This document shows, piece by piece, positions 18,100 to 28,230 of a stretch of DNA of 64,000 bases (positions within the stretch are counted from its first letter, which is position 1; each line of letters begins with the position of its first letter). The stretch comes from Zoogloea sp. (GTDB lineage Bacteria; Pseudomonadota; Gammaproteobacteria; Burkholderiales; Rhodocyclaceae), in contig NZ_JAFLDT010000010.1 of assembly GCF_017302315.1 (NCBI RefSeq), forward strand, positions 26,990-90,989, read 5' to 3'. The notes below the pieces were generated by a model, which saw only the letters and a program-made list of their open reading frames with translations, was not told the origin of the DNA and made no database searches. The position numbers were made by a program, and so were the translations under genes.

Positions 18100-18929
18100 T
18101 GAACCTGGTCGTACAGGGCCAGAAGGTCGAAACCCGCGCCCTGAAGGATCTCGCCACGCTGACAGGTTCGGAAGGCATCGGACGCCTCGGCAACAACGCC
18201 TTCCGTCTCATTGATGCCAAACCTCATCCTGACCTTGCCGCCTACTGCGATACCCATCAGCTGGACTTTGCCTTTGTTCCCGAAGACCGCCATCTGAACA
18301 ACTTCCGGCTGTTCGTCACCGACATGGATTCGACGCTGATCAGTATCGAGTGCATTGACGAGATTGCGGACATGCAAGGGCTCAAGACGGAAGTGGCGGC
18401 CATTACCGAAGCCGCAATGCGTGGAGAGCTTGATTTTCGCGAATCCCTGACCCGACGCGTGGCGTTGCTTGAGGGTCTGCCCGAACAAGCCTTGGCGCAG
18501 GTTTTCAAGGAACGCCTGCGCCTCAATCCAGGCGCAGAAGCCATGATGGCCGGTCTCAAGAAAGCCGGCATTGTCACCGTGCTGGTTTCCGGCGGGTTCA
18601 CGTATTTCACCGACCGCCTGCAAAAGCAGCTCGGCTTCGATTACGCCGTGGCCAACCAACTGGAAATACGCAATGGAAAGCTCACCGGCAGGGTCAAGGG
18701 TGAGGTGATCGACGGTGAAGCCAAGCGACATACCCTCCAGCTCGTACGCAAGCACCATGGTTTCGCGCCGGAGAGCGTCATTGCAGCGGGAGATGGAGCC
18801 AACGATCTACCCATGCTCACCGAGGCGGGGATCGGTATCGCCTATCATGCCAAACCGGTCGTGAGGATGCAGGCCACCCACGCCATCAACCATGCCGGTC
18901 TGGACGGCATTCTCAGACTGTTTGCCTAA
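18099..18929 (+). CDS. serB: Phosphoserine phosphatase
   Basis: SerB removes phosphate from O-phosphoserine in the last step of serine synthesis. The 276-residue protein has an N-terminal regulatory-like region (1-65) and a HAD domain with the catalytic aspartates D75 and D77 in VTDMDSTLI, the motif VSGGFTYF around 168-175 and GDGANDLPML near 232. Start and preceding stop overlap by one base (TGATG), so translation is coupled to the DAHP synthase gene. Confidence 0.96.
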   Translation: MNLVVQGQKVETRALKDLATLTGSEGIGRLGNNAFRLIDAKPHPDLAAYCDTHQLDFAFVPEDRHLNNFRLFVTDMDSTLISIECIDEIADMQGLKTEVAAITEAAMRGELDFRESLTRRVALLEGLPEQALAQVFKERLRLNPGAEAMMAGLKKAGIVTVLVSGGFTYFTDRLQKQLGFDYAVANQLEIRNGKLTGRVKGEVIDGEAKRHTLQLVRKHHGFAPESVIAAGDGANDLPMLTEAGIGIAYHAKPVVRMQATHAINHAGLDGILRLFA

Positions 18930-19179
18930 GCACCGAACTGGTGCGACTGGCGCGAGCGCTCGGCCCGGAAAAACCGAAGGGCCCTTTCGTGGAAACATGC
19001 TGACCGGTTCAGCCTGCCTCCCGCGCAGTCTCTCCAACCTTGCTGCTCGCGACCAGTGCAGGTACATCCTAGCGATGCCGACCACGACCTGCCGTGGAGC
19101 AATGCACATGCTGCATGACAGCATAAATAGATTTGTCGAAATTATTTACACTCGCATCGGGTGAAGGTATATTCGTTCG

Positions 19180-19716
19180 ATGCCTATCAAGAAGACGATA
19201 ATCGGCTTTTTTGTAGCGATCGCCTCATCCGGTGCGGTCCTCGCGTCAGAGCTTCCCTACCGGAGCAACGACGAAGCCCCTGCGACCTCGGTATTCGAGC
19301 GATACACCGATTCGGTGCGGTCCCTCGTAGACCGCAGCCTCAACTTCCTTGGCGTTCCTTACCGCATGGGGGGCACCAGCCCCCTTACCGGCTTTGACTG
19401 CAGCGGCTTTGTGGGCAAGGTCTTTGCCGATGCACTCGGTTTCGGCATGCCCCGAACGGCCGCTGAAATGGCGCAGATGGGCGAGCAGGTCAGCCTGACT
19501 GAACTCAAGCCGGGTGATCTCGTATTCTTCAACACCATGCGGCGCACGTTTTCCCACGTGGGCATCTACCTTGGCAACAACCAGTTTGTGCACGCCCCCT
19601 CTTCGGGCGGCGTAGTCCGTGTTGAGGACATGCGCATCAGTTACTGGGCAGCCCGCTACGACGGCGCCCGCCGCGTCCTGCCCAGCGCCCAGTCGCGGCA
19701 GTCGCGGACGAATTGA
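19180..19716 (+). CDS. Exported NlpC/P60-family cell-wall hydrolase
   Basis: The 178-residue protein carries a signal peptide (about residues 1-23) and an NlpC/P60 domain with catalytic Cys74 in FDCSGFV, His126 in SHVGIY and His138. Such enzymes usually cleave the D-gamma-glutamyl-diaminopimelate bond of peptidoglycan stem peptides. It stands alone after serB; the 250 bases in front of it hold no gene I can support. The last ~15 residues are Ser/Arg-rich and variable. Confidence 0.92.
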   Translation: MPIKKTIIGFFVAIASSGAVLASELPYRSNDEAPATSVFERYTDSVRSLVDRSLNFLGVPYRMGGTSPLTGFDCSGFVGKVFADALGFGMPRTAAEMAQMGEQVSLTELKPGDLVFFNTMRRTFSHVGIYLGNNQFVHAPSSGGVVRVEDMRISYWAARYDGARRVLPSAQSRQSRTN

Positions 19717-19791
19717 CCCCCGCTTCCGGGCCGACTTCCAGACGCATCATGCGGCGCCCGGCCCAGGAAAGGTCGATCTCCAAGAGCCAGC

Positions 19792-20496
19792 ATGATCCCA
19801 TGGCTGGGTGATCGCCCTGCATTCCCTCCGCTTTCCCGCGCTCTGCGCGAACCCAACGGACTTCTGGCCGCAGGCGGCGCCCTCACACCCGAATGGCTTC
19901 TGGCGGCCTATCGGCGGGGCATCTTCCCTTGGTTCAACGATGGCGAGCCAATCCTGTGGTGGAGTCCCAGCCCACGCATGGTGGTGTTTCCCGAGGAAGC
20001 ACGGATAAGTCGCTCCCTCCACAAGACGCTCCGCAAAGGCGACTACGAGGTCCGCCTTGATCACGACTTTCCCGCCGTCATCCGAGCTTGCGCTGCGCCC
20101 CGGGAGCCCGGTGGGCGCACCTGGATCACGCCGGACATCCAGTCCGCCTACATCCGGATGCATCAGCTCGGTTACGCCCACAGCGTCGAAACCTACATGG
20201 ACGGCGAGCTTGCCGGCGGTCTGTATGGCATGGCCCTGGGACAGGCGTTCTTTGGGGAATCCATGTTCAGCCGGCGCACCGACGCCTCGAAGATTGCCTT
20301 TGCCCACCTCGCGCGCTTTCTTGAGCAACACGATTTCCGCGTGCTAGATTGTCAGATGACCACGCAGCATCTGGCCTCACTGGGCGGTCGTGAAATTGCC
20401 CGGGAAGACTTTGCGAAACTGCTCAACGACTTTGCCAGCGTAGATCCGTCACCGGCACGCTGGCCCGAGGATGGCGCGACTCACCCCTGGACGTAG
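19792..20496 (+). CDS. aat: Leucyl/phenylalanyl-tRNA--protein transferase
   Basis: Aat attaches Leu or Phe to the N terminus of proteins with basic first residues, marking them for ClpAP through ClpS. The 234-residue sequence has the family signatures GLLAAGGALTPEWLLAAYRR, GIFPWF, WWSPSPRMVV and GESMFSRRTDASKIA. It is followed six bases later by bpt, so both bacterial N-degron transferases are neighbours, as in many Betaproteobacteria. Confidence 0.97.
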   Translation: MIPWLGDRPAFPPLSRALREPNGLLAAGGALTPEWLLAAYRRGIFPWFNDGEPILWWSPSPRMVVFPEEARISRSLHKTLRKGDYEVRLDHDFPAVIRACAAPREPGGRTWITPDIQSAYIRMHQLGYAHSVETYMDGELAGGLYGMALGQAFFGESMFSRRTDASKIAFAHLARFLEQHDFRVLDCQMTTQHLASLGGREIAREDFAKLLNDFASVDPSPARWPEDGATHPWT

Positions 20497-20502
20497 TGCT
20501 CG

Positions 20503-21243
20503 ATGCTGAAGGACTATCCCTACTCCCTGCTGCAGTTCTACGCAACCGCACCCTACGCGTGCTCCTACCTGCCGGACAGACAGGCCCGCTCCCAGGTGGC
20601 CACCCCGAGCCACCTGATCGACACGCCGCTATACAGTGAGCTGGTACACAGTGGCTTCCGGCGTAGCGGCATCTTCACCTATCGACCATACTGCGACGCC
20701 TGCCGTGCCTGTGTCCCCGTGCGCATTCCCGTTGCCACATTTCGACCCAGTCGCAGCCAGCGCCGTGCCTTGAACGCCTGCGGTCATTTCCTGCCCCGGG
20801 AAATGCCGCTTGAGTTCATTGAGGAACACTACCTCCTGTATCAGCGCTACCAGGCATCCCGTCATGCGGGCGGCGGCATGGATCAGGACAACCGGGAGCA
20901 GTACACCCACTTCCTGCTGCAAAGCCACGTGGACAGCCGCCTCATCGAGTTTCGCGAAAACGGCATCCTCCGCATGGTCAGCGTCATCGACTGCCTCACC
21001 GACGGGCTGTCCAGCGTTTACACGTTTTACGAGCCTGGGGTCACCGGACCGGGGCTGGGCACCTTTGGCGTACTGTGGCAGATCGAAGTCTGCCGCGAAC
21101 TGAAACTCCCCTACCTGTACCTCGGATACTGGATACGGGAGAGCCGCAAGATGGCTTACAAAGCCCGCTTCAGGCCGCTACAGGGCCGGATTGGCGGTCA
21201 GTGGCAAACCCTTACCGATGCCGACATCGCCCAACTCACATGA
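20503..21243 (+). CDS. bpt: Aspartate/glutamate leucyltransferase (Bpt, ATE family)
   Basis: Bpt transfers Leu to N-terminal Asp or Glu, extending the N-end rule to acidic residues. The 246-residue protein shows the ATE N-terminal cysteine pattern ([18 protein letters not shown]) and C-terminal [20 protein letters not shown]. The bacterial length and the aat neighbour favour Bpt over a eukaryote-type arginyltransferase. Its stop overlaps the next gene's ATG. Confidence 0.95.
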   Translation: MLKDYPYSLLQFYATAPYACSYLPDRQARSQVATPSHLIDTPLYSELVHSGFRRSGIFTYRPYCDACRACVPVRIPVATFRPSRSQRRALNACGHFLPREMPLEFIEEHYLLYQRYQASRHAGGGMDQDNREQYTHFLLQSHVDSRLIEFRENGILRMVSVIDCLTDGLSSVYTFYEPGVTGPGLGTFGVLWQIEVCRELKLPYLYLGYWIRESRKMAYKARFRPLQGRIGGQWQTLTDADIAQLT

Positions 21244-21725
21244 TCCACCCCAGGCTTTCCTACATGCAGCGACACGCGCTTGCCTTCATCGCAGCCATCA
21301 CCTTTCCCGGCCCGGCCGCGGCCTGGGTCGATGAGTTTTTCGAGGCGCCCGGACGTCACTGGCTCGTGCTCTCCGGCGCGTCGCACCACTTCCAGCCCGA
21401 GCGTCGCGACTGGCGGGAAATCAATCCCGGCGTCGGTATCGAGAAGGAGTTCACCGGCACCCCCTGGGTGGCTACGGCCGGCTACTTCCGCAACAGCTAT
21501 GACCGCAACACCTTCTACGCCGGTGCACGGTGGATGCCCCTGGCCCTGGGGCCTGTGCGCCTGGGCGCCTTTGGCTTGATTGCCACTGGCTATCCGTCAC
21601 CCGTTCTCGTCCTGCCGGCTGCTTCAGTCCAGGCCGGGCGGGTCGGCGTCAACCTGGTCGCCATCCCCAATCTTCCCGGCTATAGCGGCTATCTGGGGCT
21701 GCAGCTCCGCTTCGCCGTCGATTGA
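21240..21725 (+). CDS. Exported protein of unknown function, possibly a small beta-barrel
   Basis: I cannot name this 161-residue product. It has a signal peptide whether translation starts at 21240 (overlapping the bpt stop by ATGA) or at the internal ATG at 21264 ([20 protein letters not shown]). The mature part of ~134 residues has alternating hydrophobic and aromatic residues ending in LQLRFAVD, compatible with a small outer-membrane barrel that ends in an aromatic-containing strand. It sits between bpt and pyrD. The barrel idea is inference. Confidence 0.7.
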   Translation: MIHPRLSYMQRHALAFIAAITFPGPAAAWVDEFFEAPGRHWLVLSGASHHFQPERRDWREINPGVGIEKEFTGTPWVATAGYFRNSYDRNTFYAGARWMPLALGPVRLGAFGLIATGYPSPVLVLPAASVQAGRVGVNLVAIPNLPGYSGYLGLQLRFAVD

Positions 21726-21766
21726 GCGTCGAAACATAGCTTTTCCGCACTGCGGTAGAATGGCGG

Positions 21767-22780
21767 ATGCTCTACGAAATCGCCCGCCCCTTCCTTTTCT
21801 CCCTTGACGCGGAGACCGCCCACGAAACCGCCCTGGCCGGCCTGAACGTCGCCGGGCGCCTGCTGCCAGCCGGCCAGCCGCTTCCCGCCCGCCCGGTCAA
21901 TGTGATGGGCCTCGACTTCCCCAACCGCATCGGCATGGCGGCCGGCCTCGACAAGAATGGTGAGATCATCGACGGTCTGGCCCGCATGGGCTTCGGCTTC
22001 ATCGAAATCGGCACCATCACCCCCCGTGCCCAGCTTGGCAACCCCAAACCACGCATGTTCCGGCTGCCGGAAGTCAAAGGCATCATCAACCGCATGGGTT
22101 TCAACAACCACGGCATTGATGCGCTCATCGCCAACGTCGAAGCCATGAAGTTCAAGGGCATCCTTGGCATCAACATCGGCAAGAACGCCGACACCCCCAT
22201 CGAACGAGCCGCCGACGACTACCTGATCTGCCTCGACAAGGCCTACCCATTGGCCAGCTACATCACGGTCAACATCTCGTCGCCCAACACCAAGAATTTG
22301 CGCCAGCTACAGGGCGAGTCCGAGCTTGACGCCCTCCTTGGCCAGCTCAAGGCACGCCAGGCCCAACTGGCCGACAAGCACGGCCGCTACGTACCGATCA
22401 CCCTCAAGATCGCCCCCGACCTGGACGACGCCCAGATCACCAACATCGCAGATGCCCTGCGCCGCCACCGCATTGATGCCGTGATTGCCACCAACACCAC
22501 CCTGGCCCGGGATAAGGTCCAGGGCATCCCCTTCGGGGATCAGCAGGGTGGCCTGTCCGGCGCCCCGCTATTCGAAGCCTCCACAGCCGTCGTTGCAGCC
22601 CTGGCCAAGGCACTCCAGAACGAACTGCCCATCATTGCTGCCGGTGGTGTCTTCGACGGCCGCCAAGCACGGGCCAAGCTCGACGCCGGCGCGAAGCTGG
22701 TCCAGATTTACAGCGGCCTGATCTACCGTGGCCCGGCCCTCGTCCGTGAAGCCGTAGACGAAACCAGTGACTACGCCTGA
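21767..22780 (+). CDS. pyrD: Dihydroorotate dehydrogenase (quinone), class 2
   Basis: PyrD oxidises dihydroorotate to orotate and passes electrons to the quinone pool. The 337-residue length and the N-terminal amphipathic extension before the barrel identify class 2. Motifs include [33 protein letters not shown] with the catalytic serine, and [19 protein letters not shown]. It stands between the exported protein and the rnf cluster. Confidence 0.97.
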   Translation: MLYEIARPFLFSLDAETAHETALAGLNVAGRLLPAGQPLPARPVNVMGLDFPNRIGMAAGLDKNGEIIDGLARMGFGFIEIGTITPRAQLGNPKPRMFRLPEVKGIINRMGFNNHGIDALIANVEAMKFKGILGINIGKNADTPIERAADDYLICLDKAYPLASYITVNISSPNTKNLRQLQGESELDALLGQLKARQAQLADKHGRYVPITLKIAPDLDDAQITNIADALRRHRIDAVIATNTTLARDKVQGIPFGDQQGGLSGAPLFEASTAVVAALAKALQNELPIIAAGGVFDGRQARAKLDAGAKLVQIYSGLIYRGPALVREAVDETSDYA

Positions 22781-22876
22781 TGTTCTCCACCGAAATACCC
22801 CCACTCGCAGCAGGCTTGAGCCCCGACCTCCCCGCGCGGGATAATCCATCCCCTGCCCTCCCCCTGTGCAGCTGAC

Positions 22877-23461
22877 ATGACCAGCTACCTTTTCGTGATC
22901 CTCGGCGCCGTTCTCGTGAACAACGTCGTTTTGGTCCGCATCCTCGGCCTGTGTCCATTCATGGGCGTCTCCAAGAAGCTCGACACGGCCGTCGGCATGG
23001 GTGCGGCAACCACCTTCGTGCTGACCCTGGGCTGCGGCACCAGCTATCTGGTGGACCACTACGTCCTCATCCCCGCCGGCGTGGATTACCTGCGTACCCT
23101 CGCCTTCATCGTAATCATCGCCGCCATCGTGCAGGTCACCGAGCTCGTCATCCAGAAGACCAGCCCGGTACTGCATCAGGTACTCGGCATCTACCTGCCC
23201 CTGATCACCACCAACTGCGCGGTGCTCGGCGTCCCCCTGCTCAACGTGGCCCTGCACCACGACCTGCTCGAATCCCTGCTTTTCGGCTTCGGCAGTTCGG
23301 TCGGTTTCTCCCTCGTCCTGGTCCTTTTTGCCGGCATCCGCGAACGCCTGGATGGCGCCGACGTACCAGCCCCGTTCAAGGGCACCGCCATCGCCATGGT
23401 CACGGCCGGCCTGATGAGCCTGGCCTTCATGGGCTTTGCCGGCCTCGACAAGTATCACTGA
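22877..23461 (+). CDS. rnfA: Electron transport complex subunit RnfA
   Basis: RnfA is an integral membrane subunit of the Rnf complex, an ion-translocating ferredoxin:NAD+ oxidoreductase. The 194-residue protein has six hydrophobic segments and the conserved start [29 protein letters not shown]; the Cys in GLCPF is conserved in the A/E pair. It is the first gene of an uninterrupted A-B-C-D-G-E order. Confidence 0.97.
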   Translation: MTSYLFVILGAVLVNNVVLVRILGLCPFMGVSKKLDTAVGMGAATTFVLTLGCGTSYLVDHYVLIPAGVDYLRTLAFIVIIAAIVQVTELVIQKTSPVLHQVLGIYLPLITTNCAVLGVPLLNVALHHDLLESLLFGFGSSVGFSLVLVLFAGIRERLDGADVPAPFKGTAIAMVTAGLMSLAFMGFAGLDKYH

Positions 23462-23477
23462 GCTTCCGCACCGAACC

Positions 23478-24029
23478 ATGCTCACCGCACTCCTCGTCAT
23501 GACCGGCATCGCCCTGCTCCTCGGAGCCGGTCTGGGTTTCGCCTCGATCAAGTTCAAGGTTGAAGGCGACCCTCTGGTGGACAAGATCGACGCCATCCTT
23601 CCGCAGACCCAATGTGGCCAGTGCGGTTTTCCGGGCTGCCGCCCTTACGCCAATGCGATCGCAGGGGGCGAAGCCGAGATCAACCAGTGCCCCCCGGGTG
23701 GCGAGGAAGGCATCCGCAAGCTGGCCGACCTGCTCGGGCGCGAGTTCAAACCTCTCTCCGAAGAGCACGGGGTTGAAAAGCCCAAGTCCGTCGCGGTGAT
23801 CGACGAAGCCACCTGCATCGGCTGCACCCTCTGCATCCAGGCCTGTCCGGTGGACGCCATCGTGGGCGCCGCCAAGCAGATGCACACCATCATCGCCGCC
23901 GACTGCACCGGTTGCGAGTTGTGCCTGGCCCCCTGCCCGGTGGACTGCATCGTCATGGAACCCATCGCCGAGACGGTGGACACCTGGAAATGGCGTTATC
24001 CGGTCTTCCAGATCAAGCAGGCCGCCTAG
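23478..24029 (+). CDS. rnfB: Electron transport complex subunit RnfB (ferredoxin-type)
   Basis: RnfB carries iron-sulfur clusters thought to accept or deliver electrons from soluble ferredoxin. The start at 23478 begins directly with the membrane anchor ([16 protein letters not shown]); an upstream in-frame codon overlaps rnfA. Within 183 residues are the four-Cys cluster motif [13 protein letters not shown] and two ferredoxin motifs, [15 protein letters not shown] and [15 protein letters not shown]. Confidence 0.96.
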   Translation: MLTALLVMTGIALLLGAGLGFASIKFKVEGDPLVDKIDAILPQTQCGQCGFPGCRPYANAIAGGEAEINQCPPGGEEGIRKLADLLGREFKPLSEEHGVEKPKSVAVIDEATCIGCTLCIQACPVDAIVGAAKQMHTIIAADCTGCELCLAPCPVDCIVMEPIAETVDTWKWRYPVFQIKQAA

Positions 24030-24109
24030 GATGAAACAAAGCCAAGCTCACTTCGTTGGTGCCCCCTGCGGAGAAAGCCACCCACTCCGGACGGCCGGAC
24101 AGGTCTGAC

Positions 24110-25798
24110 ATGCTGCGCAAACTCTTCAAGTTCCATGGTGGCGTGAAGCCCCAGACCAACAAGGAACGCTCCACCACCGCCCCCATCGCCCCTGTGCCCC
24201 TGCCGGACAAACTGGTGATCCCCCTGCACCAGTCTGTCGGTGGCCCCCCTCGACCGCTGGTACAGCGCGGTGATCAGGTTTTCAAGGGTCAGCGCATCGG
24301 TGCCGCCGATGGCAACCTGTCCTCCGCCGTCCACGCCTCCACCTCCGGCATCGTTCGCGACGTGTTGCCCGCGGTCATGCCTCACACCTCGGGCCTCACC
24401 ACCCTGTCGGTGGTCATTGAGCCGGACGGCGAGGATCGCTGGGGCGAACTCGACCGGATCAACGTCCGGGCCGCCACCCCCGACGAACTGCGTGACTACC
24501 TGCGCGACGCGGGCGTGGTGGGCCTGGGTGGTGCCGTATTTCCCAGCCACCTCAAGCTCAAGCCCGGCAAGGAAGGCAGCCTTGATACCCTGGTGATCAA
24601 TGGTGCCGAGTGCGAACCCTTCATCACCTGCGACGACATGCTGATGCGGGAGCGGGCCACCGACATGCTCAAGGGCATCAGCGCCATGCGCCATATGCTC
24701 CAGGCCAGGGACGTGCTCATCGGCATAGAGGACAACAAGCCCGAAGCCCTCGCCGCCGTCCAGGCCGCCATCACGGCCAGCGGCGAGAAGGGCATCGAAG
24801 CCATCGCCATCCCCACCCGCTACCCGGCCGGCGGTGCCAAGCAGCTCATCCGCGTGCTCACCGGCATCGAAGTCCCCCATGGGCGCCGCTCCACCGATTT
24901 CGGCGTGCAGTGCTTCAACGTCGGCACGGCTTACAGCATCCACGAGGCCCTCGAACACGGCCGGCCACTGGTCTCGCGGCTTGTCACCGTGGCCGGCAAC
25001 GTGAATGCCCCGCGCAACTACGAAGTGCTCATCGGCACGCCGATGGACCACGTGGTACGCCTGGCCGGTGCCCGCCCCGACACCGACCGCTACATCATGG
25101 GCGGCCCGATGATGGGTGTGCGCATGCCGGCCTTCGACGTACCGGTGGTCAAGGCCACCAACTGCATCCTGGTCGGCAGCCCGGCCCTCTTTCCGCCCCC
25201 GCCGCCCGAGATGCCCTGCATCCGCTGTGGCGAATGTGCCAAGGCCTGCCCGGCGGATCTCGCCCCCTTCGAGATGTACTGGTTCTCCCGCGCCAGGAAC
25301 TTCGGCAAGACCCAGGAATACCATCTCTTCGATTGCATCGAGTGTGGCTGCTGCAGCTTCGTGTGCCCGTCCCACATCCCGCTGGTGGACTACTTCCGCT
25401 TCTCCAAGAGCGAGATCTGGGCCCGCGAACGGGAAAAGGAAGCGGCCGACACCGCCCGCGAGCGCTTCGAGTTCAAGAACCTCCGGCAGGAGCGGGAAAA
25501 ACAGGAGAAGGCCGAAAAACTTGCCGCCAAGGCGGCTGCAACCCGCGAGAAGGTTGCAGGCGAGACAGCGACACCGGCAGCAGCCACTGCAGCCAAGCCT
25601 TCCGGCGACGACGCCAAGCGCGCCCTGATCGAGGCCGCCATGGAGAAAGCCCGCCAGCAGAAGGCACAGGCGGCCCCCAAGAACGTGGACGTCACCAGCC
25701 CGGACGTGCAGGCCGAAATGGCCGCCATCGATGCCCGTCGCCGGGCCGCCGAACACCCCACCGAAGCTCCCCCTCCCCCCCCGGCCGGCCAGGCCTGA
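24110..25798 (+). CDS. rnfC: Electron transport complex subunit RnfC
   Basis: RnfC is the peripheral NADH/flavin-binding subunit. The ATG at 24110 gives 562 residues starting MLRKLFKFHGGVKP, the usual N terminus. Two 4Fe-4S motifs are visible, CIRCGECAKACP and CIECGCCSFVCPS, about 70% of the way along. The last ~120 residues are a charged Ala/Lys/Glu-rich stretch, probably coiled coil, of the variable type seen in this family. A 78-base gap after rnfB contains only a 25-codon open frame, judged not to be a gene. Confidence 0.95.
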   Translation: MLRKLFKFHGGVKPQTNKERSTTAPIAPVPLPDKLVIPLHQSVGGPPRPLVQRGDQVFKGQRIGAADGNLSSAVHASTSGIVRDVLPAVMPHTSGLTTLSVVIEPDGEDRWGELDRINVRAATPDELRDYLRDAGVVGLGGAVFPSHLKLKPGKEGSLDTLVINGAECEPFITCDDMLMRERATDMLKGISAMRHMLQARDVLIGIEDNKPEALAAVQAAITASGEKGIEAIAIPTRYPAGGAKQLIRVLTGIEVPHGRRSTDFGVQCFNVGTAYSIHEALEHGRPLVSRLVTVAGNVNAPRNYEVLIGTPMDHVVRLAGARPDTDRYIMGGPMMGVRMPAFDVPVVKATNCILVGSPALFPPPPPEMPCIRCGECAKACPADLAPFEMYWFSRARNFGKTQEYHLFDCIECGCCSFVCPSHIPLVDYFRFSKSEIWAREREKEAADTARERFEFKNLRQEREKQEKAEKLAAKAAATREKVAGETATPAAATAAKPSGDDAKRALIEAAMEKARQQKAQAAPKNVDVTSPDVQAEMAAIDARRRAAEHPTEAPPPPPAGQA

Positions 25799-25820
25799 GC
25801 GCGCCGCCCGGAACCCGCCC

Positions 25821-26843
25821 ATGATCAACTCGCCCTATATCCGCAAGCCGGCCAGCGTCCAGAGCGTCATGCTCCAGGTCCTGCTCGCCCTCGTGCCCGG
25901 AATCGCCGCTTACGTGTGGTTCTTCGGCGCCGGCATCCTCGTCCAGCTCGCCATCGCCAGTGCCGCTGCCCTGGCCGGAGAGGCCGCCATGCTGGCCATC
26001 CGCGGCAAGCCGAAGGCGCTCTTCCTCACCGATCTTTCAGCCATCGTCACGGCCTGGCTGATCGCCCTCACTTTCCCGCCCATCGTCCCCTGGTGGCTGA
26101 CCGTCACCGGCACGCTGCTCGCCGTGGTCATCGTCAAACAGCTCTATGGCGGCCTCGGGCAGAACCCCTTCAACCCGGCCATGGCCGCGTTCTGCCTGAT
26201 GATCGTGGCCTATCCTGCGCTGATGTCCCAGTGGCCTGCCGCCGGCCAGCTCGACTTCAAGACCCAGCTCGACCTGATTTTCGGCGGCGCCCGCCAGGTG
26301 GATGCCATTACCGGCGCCACCCCCCTCGACGCCTTGCGCACGGCCTTGCGCAGTGCGGCCAGCGCCGACTCCGAACTTCACGGCCTGCGGGCCTCGCAGC
26401 TCATGGACGGCCCCGCCTTTGGCGCCCTGGGCGGAAAGGGTGGCGAGTGGGTCGCCCTCGCCTACCTGCTGGGCGGGCTGTGGCTGATCCAGCGCCGCAT
26501 CATCACCTGGCACATCCCTGCCGCCTTCTGTGGTGCGCTCTTTCTCACCGCCGGCCTGCTGTGGAGCGTCCGCCCCGACAGCTTTGCCTCGCCGCTCTTC
26601 CATCTTGCCTCCGGCGGCGCCATGCTCGGGGCCTTCTTCATCCTGACCGACCCGGTCTCGGGGGCGACCACAGCGCGCGGCAAGCTGCTGTTTGCCGCAG
26701 GCGCAGCCGTGCTCACCTACGTGATCCGCGCCTTCGGCGCCTACCCGGACGGCATCGCCTTCGCGACCTTGCTGATGAACATTCTCGTGCCCATCATCGA
26801 CATGAAGACCCAGGCACCCGTGTTCGGCCACAAGAAGGATTGA
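25821..26843 (+). CDS. rnfD: Electron transport complex subunit RnfD
   Basis: RnfD is a membrane subunit with covalently bound FMN. The 340-residue protein starts MINSPYIRKPASVQ at the ATG at 25821, has about nine hydrophobic segments, and carries the flavin-attachment threonine in a SGATTA motif near residue 280. It belongs to the rnf operon, with rnfG starting six bases after its end. Confidence 0.95.
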   Translation: MINSPYIRKPASVQSVMLQVLLALVPGIAAYVWFFGAGILVQLAIASAAALAGEAAMLAIRGKPKALFLTDLSAIVTAWLIALTFPPIVPWWLTVTGTLLAVVIVKQLYGGLGQNPFNPAMAAFCLMIVAYPALMSQWPAAGQLDFKTQLDLIFGGARQVDAITGATPLDALRTALRSAASADSELHGLRASQLMDGPAFGALGGKGGEWVALAYLLGGLWLIQRRIITWHIPAAFCGALFLTAGLLWSVRPDSFASPLFHLASGGAMLGAFFILTDPVSGATTARGKLLFAAGAAVLTYVIRAFGAYPDGIAFATLLMNILVPIIDMKTQAPVFGHKKD

Positions 26844-26849
26844 CGGCCC

Positions 26850-27503
26850 ATGAGCGAAACCACTGCCCTCGGCCTTTCCGCCCGCACCGGTGGGGTGATG
26901 GTGGCCTTCACCGTGGTATTCACGGCGGTGATGGCCTTCACCTATGACGCCACCCGCGAGCAGATCCAGGCCTCCGCCACCGAAGAGAAGATGAAGCTCA
27001 TCTCCGAGGTCCTGCCGGGTGCCATCTACGACAACGCCTTGCTGGATGACTATGTGCAGCTCGGCCCCACCCGCGAACTCGGCCTCGACGAAGGCGGCCG
27101 CGTGTACCGTGCGCGCAAGGCGGGCCAGCCCGCCGCCCTGCTGCTGGAGGCGACCGCCCCTGACGGCTACAGCGGCCGCATCGACCTGATCATCGCCATC
27201 AATGCCGACGGCAGCGTGTCTGGCGTACGGGCCGTCAGCCACCGGGAAACCCCGGGCCTGGGCGACTATATCGATCCCAAGAAGGACAGGGACAAGAAGT
27301 CCCCCTGGATTGCCCAGTTCTCCGACCTGAAAGCCGCGGACGTAGCGACCTTCAAGGTAAAGAAGGACGGCGGGCAGATCACCTACCACACCGGCGCCAC
27401 CATCAGTGCCCGCGCCGTCACCAACGCCGTCGGCCGCGCAACCCGCTTCGCCGCCGACAACCAGAGCCGCCTGTTCGCCGCCAAGAGCGGCGGCCCGCTC
27501 TGA
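26850..27503 (+). CDS. rnfG: Electron transport complex subunit RnfG
   Basis: RnfG is the periplasm-facing FMN subunit. The 217-residue product has one N-terminal membrane segment (about 13-32) and the FMN_bind domain with the attachment motif TGATISARAVTNAV around residue 180. The related FMN_bind domain also occurs in NosR further along the window. Spacing to rnfE is 13 bases. Confidence 0.95.
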   Translation: MSETTALGLSARTGGVMVAFTVVFTAVMAFTYDATREQIQASATEEKMKLISEVLPGAIYDNALLDDYVQLGPTRELGLDEGGRVYRARKAGQPAALLLEATAPDGYSGRIDLIIAINADGSVSGVRAVSHRETPGLGDYIDPKKDRDKKSPWIAQFSDLKAADVATFKVKKDGGQITYHTGATISARAVTNAVGRATRFAADNQSRLFAAKSGGPL

Positions 27504-27516
27504 CGGGAGACCCGCC

Positions 27517-28230
27517 ATGGACTTTCAAGCTCACAAGGACATCGCCTGGAACGGCATCTGGAAGCAGAACACCGGCGTCGTCCAGATCCTCGGCCTGTGC
27601 CCCATCCTTGCCATCAGCACCAACGTGGTCAATGCCGTCAGCCTCGGCCTTGCCACCATCCTGGTCATGGCCCTGGCCAACCTGGCCATTTCGGCGCTGC
27701 GCAACTTTATCCCCTACGAGATCCGTATCCCGGTCTTCATCCTGATCATCGCCGCCCTGGTCACCGTGGTGGACCTGGCCTTCAATGCCTATCTCCATGA
27801 ACTCTACCTGGTGCTCGGCATCTTCATTCCGCTGATCGTCACCAACTGCATCGTCCTTGCCCGGGTCGAAGCCTTTGCCGCCAAGAACGAACCCGCTCAC
27901 TCAACGACGGATGGCATCGCCATGGGTGTCGGCCTGACACTCGTCCTGGCCGTGCTCGGCGCCATGCGTGAAATCGTCGGTAGCGGCACCCTGTTTTCAG
28001 GCATCGAAATGATCTTTCCGGGAACGGAGGGGCTCACACTCTTCGGTGACAACTACCCGGGTTTTCTGGTCGCCATCCTGCCGCCGGGTGCCTTCATCGC
28101 CCTGGGTTTCCTGATTGCCGGCCGCAACTGGATCGAAGCCCGCAAGCAGGCCCGCGCCCGCGCCAACCCACCCGCCTCCGGCGCCCCGCAGGCGTCCGTC
28201 GAATCCAGCACACCGGCAGAAGCCGCCTGA
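27517..28230 (+). CDS. rnfE: Electron transport complex subunit RnfE
   Basis: RnfE is the second A/E-type integral membrane subunit. The ATG at 27517 is preceded by GGGAGA and gives 237 residues beginning MDFQAHKDIAWNGIWKQNTG, with about six hydrophobic segments and the conserved LGLCPILA. The C-terminal tail is Ala/Pro-rich. Its stop overlaps the nth start (TGATG), a linkage common in Gammaproteobacteria and Betaproteobacteria. Confidence 0.95.
   Translation: MDFQAHKDIAWNGIWKQNTGVVQILGLCPILAISTNVVNAVSLGLATILVMALANLAISALRNFIPYEIRIPVFILIIAALVTVVDLAFNAYLHELYLVLGIFIPLIVTNCIVLARVEAFAAKNEPAHSTTDGIAMGVGLTLVLAVLGAMREIVGSGTLFSGIEMIFPGTEGLTLFGDNYPGFLVAILPPGAFIALGFLIAGRNWIEARKQARARANPPASGAPQASVESSTPAEAA

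Noticed and set aside
24031-24108. A 25-codon open frame between rnfB and rnfC, starting two bases after the rnfB stop
   Set aside because: It is very short, has no clear ribosome site of its own and no recognisable sequence; it may be only the rnfC leader.
24026-25828. A 600-codon open frame antisense to rnfC
   Set aside because: It is a shadow of rnfC; composition is Gly/His/Ala-rich with no domain.
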